DNA from: Gymnopus androsaceus JB14
Lineage: Eukaryota > Basidiomycota > Agaricomycetes > Agaricales > Omphalotaceae
Assembly (NCBI GenBank): GCA_009733575.1
Contig: ML769388.1
Coordinates: forward strand, 372,001-436,000
Reading direction: 5' to 3'
DNA: 64,000 nucleotides
Of the stretch, positions 34,448-47,577 are shown one piece after another; the stretch's first letter is position 1; each line of letters opens with the position of its first letter. The notes under the pieces were generated by a model. The model worked only from the letters and a program-made list of their open reading frames with translations. It was not told where the DNA came from and did no database searches. Made by a program: the position numbers and the translations under genes.

Positions 34448-35710
34448 ATGCCAAGTCCAGGATGGAATTCGGCCAAAGCGAGGGTACTTGGGTTATCTTG
34501 CAGCTTTGGAATCTATGCTAACTAATCCTCTTTCACAAGGTTCAGTTGCGGTAAATTGCCCTACAAGTACGGTTATCTTCTTCCCTTACACTAGCATCCT
34601 TTTCCCATAGCCTTGCGGTACAGCGTCTGAGAACTCTTCAGGAGAAGAAGCAAGCTCAGGCGAAATCAGCTCGGAGAGATATTTCCATTCTTGTTGAACG
34701 CAACAAGATAGAAACTGCCAGAATCAAAGTCGAAGGCATCATTAGCGAAGATATACACGTAGAACTGCTTGAACTGCTTGAACTCTATTGTGAGCTATTG
34801 CTAGCCCGTTTTGGTGTTCTTGATCAAACGGTGTGAGTCGTGCATTTTTTGCTTTCGATCTCAGCTTATGATCTAGCAGTACACGAGAACCAGACCCCGC
34901 TGTATTTGAAGGCGTCTGTTCGTAAGCAAAAAAGTAAACTGTGGTCTGAATCCTTCTAATCTCCTTCGTGGCGCATTCGTCAGCATCATATATGCTGCAC
35001 CGCGGACGGAATTGAAAGGTGAGCTCCTTCCCAGTCCAAGCTACCCGTAAACAACGGCGGTGAACGACGTCTTCTCTTCTATCATCTGTAGAACTGCACG
35101 TTCTGCGGGATATCCTCATGCACAAATACGGTCGGGAGTTTTCCGTGGCGGTCATGGAGAACCGCGATGGCTGCGTCACCGATCGCGTAAGTTTTTCCAG
35201 GCCATCTACATAGAGCATCTATTGAAGCTATTGTTGTTCCCAAGGTGGTTCGCAAGTTGATTGTAGCTACACCGTCAGCGGAACTGGTCGATGCTTACCT
35301 GGCAGAGATTACGAAAGCATATGGCGTGCCTTGGACCCCGCCTTCATCTAAAGACGGCGGAGATGGGGAGGGAGGTATCAAGGTTTGTTCAACACCCCGT
35401 GCTTTATCATTTTTCACTAGTGTACCCGCTATGTTCTCCCAGTCCTTTGATGTCTTCCTGTCCGACTCTCCGACGGGACTAACTCAATTCGTCTTTATGA
35501 TTATAGGATGCCCCCGCCCAGTCCGACCTGCCAGTCTACGTCAAAGAGGATGCATCTCCTACCCCCAAGCTCCCCGATATTCCGCCGACAGAAGAAGAGA
35601 GCAAGAAAGGGGACAAGGGAAGCTCAGATAGCCCCGTTTCCAGATCGGGACCACCTGAAGACGAGTTTGACCTATTGTCAAAGCGATTTGCTGCATTGAA
35701 GAAACGATGA
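34448..35710 (+). CDS. IST1: IST1 homolog, ESCRT-III-associated protein
   Basis: The product begins MPSPGWNSAKARVQLRLAVQ and continues RLRTLQEKKQAQAKSARRDI, NKIETARIKVEGIISEDIHV and ELLELLELYCELLLARFGVL, the highly conserved Ist1 (DUF292) helix pair. Further on are SIIYAAPRTELKELHVLRDI, KYGREFSVAVMENRDGCV and TPSAELVDAYLAEITKAYGV. The C-terminus DEFDLLSKRFAALKKR is a MIT-interacting motif. Ist1 regulates Vps4 and Did2 at endosomes in multivesicular body sorting. Exon 1 is 34448-34483, exon 2 is an 11-nt microexon (34540-34550) and exon 3 starts at 34611. Confidence 0.94.
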
Positions 35711-37205
35711 GGCCTCGGGAAGGGCAATTAATGGTGAACATGAATCTGACTTGGATAAGGTGAATGAAAAGGGGTTATCTGTCCAACAGTAGTGCTAATC
35801 GAATAAGTATAAATGCAGTATTGACGTCTGTGTAGCGCATCAAATGTATCTTTAGCGCAGGCTCGCGCAGGGTAAAACATACAAAGTATCTCAAAACTCT
35901 CCTACTTATCTGATACCGATTAAAAATTTTATATCCTACTGCCAATTGACTGCCAAGCCAAATTCAGGCCCTGTTCTCTGTTAATTTGATGGTCCATTCA
36001 TCTCGTAAGACATGCAGCGCGCTGGGAGAGCTCACAAGGATTGCGAAGTCGCGACCAGCATGTGAAAGGACTTCTACAGACGCAATAAATCGGCGGCGAA
36101 ATAACAAGTGGCCGTCTTCTCGAGCCCAGCAATCTTCCCTGGTCCACTGCCTCCCACTGCTTGCATCCACCGGTATAGTGAACTGCTTCACCTGCTGACA
36201 TCTATCTGTGGTATGATATCATGATATTAACGGGTGATATAACGCGGGTGACGGTGGATCATTTAAGTCCTCCTCCGCGTCCTCCGCTTTCCCGTTCATC
36301 GCAGGATGCAGTTAACTAACCAGTTTAACCGGACTCGGAGTACAGAATTCTGGGCTCGATATAAGTAGCTACAGTATCCTTCATTGGAATTTCTATCGTG
36401 CTGTGAATGCAACTCCGTGTTTACTTATATACGCATGCAGTCATTCAAACAGCCAGGGTTCTCTTATGCTCCACCGCCGACGTTGTAACGCTTCTTAGTT
36501 AGGGGTATGCATATACTGTATATATATATATGAGCATATTACTATCGGAGTTTCAACATAGGTGGTCAGAATGGAGAACAAATGGGGAAGTTTATGTTCT
36601 CGAGGTAGGAAAAGCTTGTTAGGTACATGCCCATTCATCATGAGTGACATTTATAGCGAGACTCCTTAGGGTCGCATTAGGTTTCCATGTTTTTTGTGAG
36701 AGGTCGTTTGAATTTCGCAGCATCATGCGTGTATGATATTTCATATCATGGAACCACATATCTAACTCTTAAGCCACAATCAGAACTACATGACTGACCA
36801 TGCTATCCAGAACTCAGAATACATGTATTGAACGGAGTAATTCTCCAGTGCGGTGGATGCAAGATGCCACAAAGGTCAGAAACTCCTGGCTTCGAATCCG
36901 ATGTCCCAGGCTATCAGGCTTCAAAGCTTTCCCCAGAGCCTTGCTTTTTCGTTTTTGAAGCATTCAGCACCAGTATCCCATCGGACATCGCCTACAATTC
37001 CGGAATCCGAGAGTAAGGCTCAAGCCTCAAGGCAAGAGACTGTTCGTAGTAATAATGTCAAAAGTATTCCCTTTAGTCCTCGCCATATTTCACGCATTAA
37101 TTGGAGGACATTAAGACTGTATACCCGTCCACGTTTTGTTTTGTACCGTTGGCGTTTGGCCATAATTAGGTGTTTCCGTGCTCGACATTATTTTATGTAT
37201 TCCTC
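35711..37205. other. Intergenic stretch
   Basis: About 1.5 kb without a recognised gene. An AT dinucleotide run (about 36515-36530) and scattered short open frames are all I see. Confidence 0.5.
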
Positions 37206-38480
37206 TCAGGATTGAATCAGATTCAAGTTGAGCCCTTTAACTGTACATACTTTTCTATCCGCCCTCCGGTGCCTCTTCCCTGTATACTTATAATATTTGG
37301 TAGTAAGGGTTTCTAGGAAGATACTCATCACTTTGAACAGCTCGACGAGCGGCACCAACATGAGAAAGGAATGTGAGTAACCGCAGAAGCCCTCTGATGC
37401 CGCGGAATCCTTCGGAACTGAGCCGATGAAGACGAGGATAGATGTCGTGTACATCTTTGTACATGGATGGCGGATGACGAGCGATCAAGAGCAAGTCATC
37501 GGAGTCTTCTAGTCCGAAAAGGAAACATGCCTATACTTGTTGGATCCGAGTAAAATATTCTATCCTTTTTTGTTCGAGAGCGCCTGCGGAGCAACGATTT
37601 TATTATCACCGAGAACATATAACTTGGAATTTAAATACTTTACTTACTCGGAAAGACAAGCGACGTGAATGAATGATGCAATTGATTTCCAAAACAAGGA
37701 CTGGAGAATTGGGTAACTTGAAGAAGTACCGAAGGTCAGTACGCGCAAGTTTCTCGCTGAAAACAAGTACGAGTAAAGAAAGGAGCCAATAGCCTTGATC
37801 ATCGCTCAGAGGACGATGATGTTGGAAACGCTGGATTGATTTAACACAAACCTGAAATCCTCCACCGAAAAGGATACCATCGTCGGAGAAGGTGAAGAAC
37901 CTACCAAGTACAAGCACAAGCAATCGTACGGGCAGCGCGGTTTGAGAGATGATGGACGGGAAAGAAAGTACCCCGAAGGAAGACCTTCATCAGACTTGGG
38001 AAGTAACTTCTCAGGACAAAGGACAAAGGTGGTAAGAAGAGAACTGCGGTATGGTCGTCGTGACATATGCATCGCCTTGTATTATGAGCCACCCGGACAT
38101 CCTTTAGGGCTCGAAGCTGAAAAGAAACTCAGGGAGGGTAACTCCGAGCCAACCCCAACCTCTTTTCGAGAATCATCATATCAGCAGCCTGAGCTATGGA
38201 TACGCCTATTTGATTTTCGGCGGACGTAAGGGAGAGAGAAACTTGACAAGGAAAAGTCGACAAGATTTTACCTCTATTTCGACACGGCATCCATTTAACA
38301 AGAGAGCTCGAAGCTTTCCAGGCAGGGGAGGGTCTTGAGTAAGCCTAATACTCTGAGCAAGTACCATTCTGATTTTTCTCAGTCGTGTATTGTTGTCAAT
38401 GATTTTTCCGCCGATTTCGAGCAAGTACTCGAGGGGACATGAAACTGAGACGGTTTGTCTTGAGCTTTAGAGGGGCACTA
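37206..38480 (-). pseudogene. Possible relic of an unknown minus-strand gene
   Basis: Three protein-like stretches lie in order on the minus strand: PLEYLLEIGGKIIDNNTRLR with KIRMVLAQSIRLTQDPPLPG and KLRALLLNGCRVEIE near 38420-38260; LPVRLLVLVLGRFFTFSDDG near 37920; and RHPPSMYKDVHDIYPRLHRL near 37470. They sit in different frames. I could not join them by convincing introns or find a start, and I recognise no family. It may be an intact but intron-rich gene I failed to assemble. Confidence 0.25.
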
Positions 38481-39152
38481 TCATACATGTTCCTCCGTCT
38501 CTCTCCGTAAGTAACTCCGATGCAGCTTCCCCAAAGCTTCCCCAAAGCTGAGAAGACAATAGCACCAGTGAGATTTCAGGATCCCCTCCAAAGGAAAACG
38601 ATGAACATTCTAGTTCAACTCGTAGGCTCAGTGACCTCGGAGCGTTAAAGGCTTCCGACCGACCCTCCGACTCTCCGACGCAATTTTGGACTTTTTGGGG
38701 TCATCAATTGATAGCCGAGAATTGGACAAATCTAACCCTGATGGCGTCAGATGCCTCTGCATCCAAATCTGAGGGTCGAGGAAACACAGATCTCTTGTCG
38801 CTACTTGAGATTCCCGCCTTTTTCTTTGTTTCTTTTATTGGTGCTATGTGCAGGAGAACTGAGGGTTCTCTCAGATAAAGACGATCTTGTCGTGAAGACA
38901 AATAAAAAGAAAAGGTGGGAGAAAGAAAGTGCGCGCCGAAGAGCACAAAAATCAATAACCTTAAAGGAGAATCAGATCTGGCATCTCGTGCCACGTTTTC
39001 TAATTTTTTGCAGTGTTTCTAATGTCCATAGTCCGCCGACTTCCTCACACGATTTTACCGGAATCCGCAACCGCGATCCTTGAGGATGTATAAGTAGGAG
39101 TGCTCTAAGACTCTTGACAAGTTTCTCTTAAAATCCTTCAACTAATTGCTTC
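38481..39152. other. Intergenic stretch upstream of the methyltransferase gene
   Basis: No recognised gene. A short direct repeat AGCTTCCCCAA occurs twice in tandem at about 38524-38547. The last 100 bases hold the likely promoter of the gene at 39153. Confidence 0.4.
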
Positions 39153-40617
39153 ATGGTTACCTATTCCGCCCCTTCGAATTCTTGCATATACGGTCCCTCT
39201 TTTGACCGCGCCCCTTCCACCATGGATTTCGCGAGCGATACGGAGGACGAAAGTGATGCCTGTTCGCTCCTTTCATCTCATCTTTTCAGTCCCCCGCCCA
39301 GTGTTGGTAGCTCTAGGACTTCCCATGACCAATCTATGCGCTCTGCATCTCCTACCCCTTCGGTTTGGTCTGTGACCAGTTCATTACGAGCCCAAGCCTT
39401 CAAGCACGAATACGGCCGGGGTCTTAATAATTATTCGGAGGTGTATCGTCTTCCTGCAGACGATGAGGAGCGACAACGTCTCGGTGCGTTATTTGGCGCG
39501 TTTTCCGTTAATATCGCTTTCTAACTCACGTTCAGATGCACAACATATCATGTTCATGGAAATAATGGGAAAATACCCGCCCGGTATGGATGAGGTCATG
39601 GCGGATGATGTTCCTGGAGAGACCAAGGCCGTGCTAGACCTCGGGTGTGGAAGCGGGAGTTGGTACGTTGCTCTAACTCTGCTGAGTTTGTGTATTCCTC
39701 ACTTTGGCTTTAGGATTATGGAGGCTGCACGAGACTTTTCTCATTGTACTGCAGTCGCTGTAGACCTCGTTCCCATGCAATCAATGTATGTCAAGTCCCA
39801 ATCCCAGACGATTGAAACGACTGATCCTCGCCCCAGCTACATGCCTCCTAATCTTAGGTATTTGTCCCTACATTCCTTCTTTCTCCTTGCTCACCCGTGG
39901 ATTTAGGAGTGAGGTCGATGATATAAATCTAGGATTGGAACACTTTTACGGGGACTTCAATGTAGTGCACGCAAGATTGATATCTTCCGGGGTGAGTTCG
40001 GATCGTCGGTTTTATCCTGGACGTTGACGCGAGACTAGCTCATTTTCAGATCAAGGATTATGAAGGGCTCGTTAACCACATTAGCATGGTATTACGACCT
40101 GGAGGTCTTATAGATCTTATGGAGTTCGACTTCCATGCATACGATGAGCATTATCAACGGATTGAACTGGAAACTTCCAGGATTGCGGGACCGTGGTGGC
40201 CCCGGTGGCTGGCTTTCGCAAATCTTGCAGCTCGGAATAGAGGCGGGGATGTCGATGCTGCTACCTACATTCACTCTTGGGTAGCGAATCATCGTGCGTT
40301 TGATAACGTACACTACCGAGAGTTCTGGATACCTACTTCCCCTTGGAAAACCGACTCGAGTTTTGACATGCGAATGGGTGCTAGTATGCGCGATGACATC
40401 CTGGTAAGTCCTACATTATAGAATCTTTCATACCACCATGTCTGACTGCTCTTCCAGGCCTTTATGAAGTCTGGTCGACCTTTGCTTCTCGGGAGCGGTG
40501 TACCTGAGGACCTAGTAAATGAAATCCAATCCAACGCTGAACAAGAGTTGCTAGCAGGAAAGGCTCGCTTTTACATTCGGGTGCAATGTGTGCATGCACG
40601 CAAGAGACAACACTGAG
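39153..40617 (+). CDS. LaeA-like SAM-dependent methyltransferase
   Basis: A Ser-rich N-terminus (TPSVWSVTSSLRAQAFKHEY) leads to GRGLNNYSEVYRLPADDEER and the class I methyltransferase fold: motif I AVLDLGCGSGSW, IMEAARDFSHCTAVAVDLVP, PPNLRSEVDDINLGLEHFYG and the VLRPGGLIDLMEFDF strand. The C-terminal SGVPEDLVNEIQSNAEQELL is the usual end. Basidiomycete genomes hold many TAM/LaeA-type enzymes; LaeA itself is a nuclear regulator of secondary metabolism, but the substrate here is unknown. Introns follow RQRL, GSGSW and others. MDFASDTEDES at 39222 is an alternative start. Confidence 0.85.
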
Positions 40618-40944
40618 TATTCGAATTGCACTTTTAAATTTTATTTTACATTATTGCATTCTTATTTTACAGATAACATCTAATACTGGCATTTACACAA
40701 CGGTATCTCTTAGTTGCTCTCATTTTCTTGGTTGTACATATTCATTATTTGCATCGTTCGCTATATCTGTAGCACTAATTCCGAATCTTCTCAAATAATT
40801 GACAATCTCACTTGTACATGTACATTACATTACATTATTATCATCTTTGTTCAATGCAATCTATAATCTGCTTTTTTTGCACTACGCAAGCACTAATTCC
40901 ACACAAAATGGGCGCTTTATCATGTGGCGGTGCTCACCGCGCTC

Positions 40945-43900
40945 ATGGACGAACACATCGACCAAATTCTAAATTCGAAATCCAACAATGTAGAACTGCT
41001 CCTAGAGCAGCTGGGACTTGCTCATATTCCTTCAAGAGAGAAAGTACATCAGGAAATCGAAGAAAGACTACTGCTACCGCGAGAGAAGCTCCCTGATCAC
41101 TGGCTGGCAAAATACCAAATGTATGGCACTGGAGAATGATCGAAATTTCTTTGCTGATAGCGTGCAATAGACATTGGGAACGCGCAGTTTCCATTCCCGA
41201 TCTTCTACCTTTGAGACCCTCGCCACCTCCTACGACCCTCTCCTTCGTTCGCGCCGGTCTTGAAGGGCGCGTCACTGGCTATGTTGAGGTGCTATCGTAG
41301 CTTCTCAACACATTCAACAACTCATCTTTTGTCCTAGACGCCGCAATCGCACTTCTCTAACGGTCTCACATCGACATCGCTAGATCGTGCACCAGGACCG
41401 AGCAAAAACTTTGTTCGGGGAAAGTCTGGTTATGTTCCTTTTTGGCCTGGAGGATTAGATGTCCTAACCGATCCGGCTATCTCTCTCGAGCTGAATGATG
41501 GACAGAAGCGACTACGAAAAATTCCTCCTGGTTTCAGCAGAGGCTTACATCTTCCTGGTGACGAGCCAGAAGATGACGACCTGCTTGCTCTAGATGGCTT
41601 GCTACACGCACCTAGCCCAGGAAGTAGTGTTGAAGATGACACAGTGAGCACCTGCATGTTCCAGCTCCCTTGGTCGTTGATTTTGACTCAAATCGTTCAG
41701 AGCTCAACTGCAGTTGCTCTTGATGAAGAGCATCTTTTGGTACCACCGAATAATAGCCTAGAAATAGATGAGTTACTTCCGACGTCGGTATGTATACTGC
41801 TTGCGAAGATTACGCTGAAAAGTACTAAGTGTTCTCCATGCTGTAGAGATCAAATTTAAACCTCGTCAATACTCATAAACGGTCAAAACGCCCGAACATT
41901 CAGAAACGAGATTGGGCCCATGTAATTGATGTTCGGACACCTTTGACCAACTTTCACGAGCTCGTGCCTAACATGGCTCACAAGGTTCGGACTCTTTATA
42001 CAGTGACTTCTTTATTGCCGACTACGTTTTCATTAGTACCCTTTCGAGCTCGATGTTTTCCAGAAGCACGCCGTTTACCATTTAGAAATGGGAGATTCTG
42101 TTTTTGTGGCCGCTCATACTTCTGCCGGAAAAACAGTGGTCGCTGAGTATGCGATTGCACTCGCTGAGAAACATATGACTCGGTATCAATGTTCTTCGTC
42201 GCTTGTTCCTTCGTTTTGACTGATTTTCACAGAGCAATTTACACCTCCCCAATCAAGGCCCTCTCCAACCAGAAATTCCGCGATTTTAAACAGACTTTTT
42301 CTTCTGCTTCAGTTGGTATATTAACGGGCGATGTTCAAATCAATCCAGAAGCCAGCTGTCTGATTATGACCACTGAAATTCTTCGAAGCATGTTGTACAA
42401 AGGCGCAGATTTAATAAGGGATGTCGAATTTGTAATTTTCGACGAAGTCCATTATGTCAACGATGCGGAGGTAAGTGAGTTTTCTGCTTCATTTGTCGTT
42501 TCAGGCATGAATTGGTACTTGTTAGAGAGGTGTGGTTTGGGAAGAAGTGATCATCATGCTTCCTGACCATGTCAATATCATCTTGTTGTCGGCGACAGTC
42601 CCCAACACAAAGGAGTTTGCCGAGTGGGTGGGGTATGTGACTGTTCATTCAAAAATAAATGTTCTGATAGCCCAAACATTACTTTTTAGGCGCACAAAGA
42701 AGAAGAACATCTATGTTATATCCACCGCTCAACGGCCTGTTCCTCTAGAACATTACCTCTATGCCGGCCGTGAGATGTACAAAATAGTAGACGCACAGAG
42801 AAGGTTTCTTGCAACAGGGTGCATTTTTCTGTTCCCATTCTCCTGTTTGGCATTCGTTAACGTACTTCTCCTTTAGGTACAAGGATGCAGGGGATGCTTT
42901 ACGGCGGAAACAAGACAAAGAGCGAGAAGCAGCCGGCTTACCTGCAGTTCAGCGAGTGGGCGCCCGAGGTGCCGCCCCTCAAAGAGGTCAACAACGCGGT
43001 GGTCGAGGTGCCGGTCCACCTGCACGAGGTCGAGGCGGCTCTGGCCCTTCCTCCTCCTCCCGAACGATTCACACAGGAACTGACAAAAATCTCTATGTTC
43101 ATCTATTGACGCTTTTGAAGAAGAAGAACCTCATGCCCGTTGTGGTCTTCACATTTTCGAAAAAGCGCTGCGAAGAAAATGCTTCAACGTTAACGAATCA
43201 GGACTTGTGCACGTCTGTCGAGAAAAGCGAGGTTCATGTCGCCGTTGAAAAGGCGCTTTCTCGCCTGAAAGGTAGCTTATGATCATCTCCGAATCACCGC
43301 GGTTATTTAACATGGGCAACCCTGTAGGGACGGACAAGAAATTGCCTCAGATCGCACGAATGCGAGACCTACTTAGCCGGGGGATCGGCGTGCATCACGG
43401 AGGTCTACTCCCCATCGTTAAAGAGGTTCGGATGCATTAATTTAGGTACCAATTGACTTACTTCTGGTCTAGCTTGTTGAAATCCTCTTCGCTCGGGGTC
43501 TTGTCAAAATTCTGTTCGCTACAGAGACGTTCGCTATGGTATGTCCATCGTTCAAGGAAGAGTTCCATATGCACTAAATGATTGAAGGGTGTTAATATGC
43601 CGGCACGATGCGTCGTTTTCTCTGGCATACGAAAGCACGATGGACGTAGCTTCCGAGATATTCTTCCTGGAGAATACACTCAGATGGCGGGCCGTGCTGG
43701 ACGGAGAGGGCTTGACCCAACCGGCACAGTTATCATTGTCGCAAATGACAATATACCGGAGGTACATATGACTACCCTCATTTCACCTTACTGAGGCGAC
43801 CCTTATAGCAAACGACGTTGAACACCATGATCCTAGGAACTCCAGGGAAACTGTCATCACAATTCAGGCTTACCTACAACATGATTCTTAATTTGTTGCG

Positions 43901-45759
43901 TGTTGAAGCGTTAAAAGTGGAAGAGATGATCAAACGCAGTTTCTCTGAAAACGCTTCACAGCAACTTTTACCTGATCAACAAAAAAAAGTCTTCGAGGTG
44001 AGGTTCAATATCAACTGTGGCGGGCATAGAACAAGATGACATGATGTTTATAGGGGGAGAAAGAACTACTTACGCTACAAAAATTGCAGTGTGACGTCTG
44101 CAGTCCTGATATTGAGAAATGTTACGACCATTCGGCAGAAGTCGTATCTCTCAATCACAGACTTCTAGGCCTGGCTACGCGACATCCCCGAGGAAGCAAG
44201 TTTTTTGATGCAGGTCGAGTTGTCATTTTGCGTGACGGAGTAAGGATACTATAGTTTATATCTCAGCGTATGCTAATACTGTATACAGCATTTCCAACAC
44301 AATAACATCGGCGTTCTTCTGAAGCTAGCACCTGCGCAGGTCACGGAAGGCCTCAAGGAGAAAATCAAGTCCTACTTTGTTTTAGCCCTGGTTGACGAGG
44401 ATTTTAAAAACGGAAAGCGAGGTGAGTCCCGTTTCAGTCAATGAATGCATAGCCCGCTCAACCTTTGCAGATGTTGATAATCAAGCGATCACTCCTCGCT
44501 GGCCTCCTACGCCTAGTTCCCTAGTAGTAGGCAAACCAACCTACCAGTTGACAACAGTCTCTCTGTCAAGCATTTCCATGGTCACTGACCGCACGATAAA
44601 GGTCCAAACGCATCTTCTATGTTGATACGTTCTTGTACTTACTATTGAAGCAGGTTGATGTGAGGGCAATCGTAGACCGGCATCTCATTTCTCGTATGCG
44701 CGAAGCTGTATCTGCTCTCCAGGACATTTCCGATGAATGGCGAAATAACGCCACCATTCCTGAGATTGACTGGAATCGCATGCGCATGATGGAGTTTCAA
44801 GAACTGCTTCAATCTCGAAACAGCCTGCTGACGCGGCTAGAGGATAAGGGATGCGTGCTATGCAGCGATTTCGAGAATCATGTGCGGCGCTTTTTTTTTG
44901 GAACATTGACGGCAACTCAACTATTCCTTTCTAGTATTCTGTTATACATGCCGAAAAGGTCCTGCGAACAAAGATAGCCATGCTCAAGGAGGCAATATCG
45001 GATCAAAATCTTGAGCTCATACCTGATTATGAGCAGCGGATCGAGGTTCTGAAAGAGCTCAAATTTATCGATGAAAATTCAACGGTCCTATTGAAGGGTC
45101 GTGTTGCATGCGAGGTTCTTATTACTTGCTTAAAAATGTATCATAAAATGTATCATCTAATTATGGAACAGATCAACAGCGCAAATGAACTCATATTGAC
45201 TGAGCTTATCCTCGAAAACACACTTGCGGGTTACGAACCAGAAGAGGTTGTCGCTTTACTTTCATGCTTTGTCTTCCAGGAAAAAACCGACGTCGAGCCT
45301 GCCATACCACCGAAATTAGAACAGGGACGCGATGCGATATTAGCCATCAGCGACCGCGTGGGACGTATACAGGACTCTCACAAAGTAGCTTCAGAAGATT
45401 TTCGAACAAAACTCAAGTTTGGTCTGGTAGAGGTCGTCTACGAATGGGCCAAAGGGATGGTAAGTATCCATCGCATTGATACAAACACATTGATATAACC
45501 ACCAATTATCAGCCATTCGAACAGATCACTTCTCTTACTGATGTCGCGGAAGGAACCATTGTCAGAGTGATAACTAGATTGGATGAAACATGCCGGGAAG
45601 TGAGAGATGCAGCACGAGTGATTGGAGACGCCGATCTCTTTAAGAAAATGGAGGAGTCACAGATAAAAATCAAAAGAGATAGTAAGTTATTCCAGCTTAT
45701 TCAATTTCTTCCCTAACTTTGTCTCTCAAGTCGTATTCGCCGCAAGTCTGTATTTTTGA
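40945..45759 (+). CDS. SKI2: Ski2-type superfamily 2 RNA helicase (cytoplasmic exosome cofactor)
   Basis: The start [20 protein letters not shown] leads into [20 protein letters not shown] and GYVPFWPGG. The helicase core is complete: motif [31 protein letters not shown], the DEVH box [12 protein letters not shown], motif [15 protein letters not shown], then [37 protein letters not shown] and motif [18 protein letters not shown] Gly/Arg-rich loop ([20 protein letters not shown]) is inserted between the two RecA domains. The arch/insertion and DSHCT domain follow, ending [14 protein letters not shown], as in Ski2 orthologs. With Ski3 and Ski8, Ski2 feeds mRNA and dsRNA-like viral transcripts to the cytoplasmic exosome. 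The GRN insertion distinguishes it less from Mtr4 than the end FAASLYF does. At least 15 introns. Confidence 0.93.
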
Positions 45760-46491
45760 TGTCACACGATCACTGCAGGTCAAAGCTGTACATATCAAAA
45801 CACGTGGTTGGGCGTTGAATTTAATCTTGAACTCTTTGCTTCCTCTTGCCTATCTAAATCAATGAATGGTCGACGGATTCAAACCATTATGCATCTTTCT
45901 GCATCATTGCATGTGCGGGTGTTGTGCCGGGTAGCCCATCTCTACGTCAGGCCTAACCCAAAATGGACTGGACTAGATTTGATTCTTGGAATTATCATGG
46001 CCTCTTGCATACTTTAACTGTGCCTATTTTGAGCAAGATTGCGCTCATAAACTTGTCACTGCTCATCGTTTATATCTTCCTAGCGTCCCGTACAAGTACC
46101 TCATAGTTTCATCTCGTACCGTCTCTTCTTTCTTCCGGATTTTTTCTATATTGCCATCCACCGCCATCCCGAATTAACCTGTGTTAGTCTGATTTAGAGC
46201 CGCAAACCAACGATATCAGAGCATGACCATAATGCATTGGGAAAATTATTTATCATATACAGTTGACTACACGCTACTACTATGTAAGTTCATATATACA
46301 GGTTAATATATGTGATACAGATCGATGCAGGTTCTATGAAGTAGAGAGCAATTTAGTCTTTGGAGCAAAGCAAAGGAGGCCGTATGATATGAGGATGAGA
46401 TTGAGCAAGATACCGTATGAATGCAAGTCCGTTACACAACCCCAATCCAAACGGATCGATAACGGAAGATCGTAAACAAGCAAAAAAGAGG
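45760..46491. other. Intergenic stretch between Ski2 and the Ser/Tyr-rich gene
   Basis: About 730 bases, 3' ends of two convergent genes. One 69-codon open frame (45808-46017) lacks any domain. Nothing else recognised. Confidence 0.5.
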
Positions 46492-47577
46492 TCAGTCTTT
46501 CGACGCCTCAGATGCGACCAGCAGACGTTCGAAAAAGGCAGAGTCTATCGTACGAGTTGGTCGTGGCGCATGTATGATGGGTTCTGGCAGGATTGATGAG
46601 GATGTCACTGCAGGGAGCGAACCTACAGGGATAGCAGGAGATACGTCGGGCTGCCATTTTTCAAACTCCAAAGGGGATAGTGGAGACTCGGAGGATGTAA
46701 AATCGGATGGTGTATTACGCGTGTGAGCGGACAGATATGTTGGATAGTAAGAGCTATCGCCAGCTCCGACCGGGTAGGAAGGATAATAGCCACTCGGGTC
46801 CTGAGTGCTGATACCTTCGAACCAATGCTGAAAGAAGGCTTCGTCGGGCGGCCGTTGTGCGTAAGCGTATTGCATTTCTTTTGTCCAGATTCCAAATTCC
46901 TGGGCTCTCGTGGCGGCAGGGTTACCAGGCCAGCCAAAATGCTCTGCGGAAGTATTAAACCCATTTAATGGGATATGCTGGTTCTGGTACTGGTTAATCT
47001 CGGGCAACCAAACACTACCCGGAGAGCCACCGTCGTCATAAAATATCTCCTCATCGTTTGTGATCATATCGTCGCATGAATCATCTGTGAAAACCATGTT
47101 GGAGTCTTCATCCTCGACACGAGGATAAGACAAAGGGTCATCATGGTGATATGATTGGCCAGCCGTATGCGCGAAAGACAAAGGATTGTCATAGACGGAG
47201 GAAGAGGAAGATGCGACTCGCTGCATCGCGTGTTGTGGCACAGATTGTGGGTAGGTCGTAATGGAAGTTGCTGGATGAAAGGAATTTTGGACGTTTGGGT
47301 AATAAGCCGCGTCGTTATATCCTTCGCGGTAATCACCGGATATGCTCTCGACCGATGTTTGCGCAGTTTCGGGGTAAATGTAAGACTCGTCCCCCTCCGA
47401 GCCCGACCAACCACAATCCTGTGCACCATAGGAAAAATCAATAACTGTATGTCCATCGACTGTGTTGAATCATTCCTGGGGAATAACAGCATGCATGTCA
47501 AAAGACGTGTCCTGGGATTGAGTGGAGTGCTTCTGGTATGGAGGGTCGATATTATATGCGAAAACGCGAGAAGACAT
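46492..47577 (-). pseudogene. Ser/Tyr/Asp-rich protein interrupted by an in-frame TGA
   Basis: From ATG 47577 the frame reads MSSRVFAYNIDPPYQKHSTQ up to VIPQE, then TGA at 47472-47470, and the same frame continues open for 326 codons to 46492. After the TGA come FNTVDGHTVIDFSYGAQDC, ESYIYPETAQTSVESISG and later DPLSYPRVEDEDSNMVFTDD, EEIFYDDGGSPGSVWLPE and RTIDSAFFERLLVASEASKD. Composition is the same on both sides of the stop, and no ATG occurs for about 80 codons after it. I found no intron removing the TGA. It may be a null allele, a base error, or stop-codon readthrough. No family is recognised; a disordered regulator is possible. The C-terminal FERLLVASEAS looks helical. Confidence 0.5.

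Noticed and set aside
36510..36535. AT-rich dinucleotide run as a possible origin or telomere-like repeat
   Set aside because: It is a short simple repeat with no flanking structure, and nothing supports a special role.
42885..43109. Separate small ORF in the Gly/Arg-rich part of Ski2
   Set aside because: It lies in another frame of an exon that belongs to the inserted loop of the helicase.
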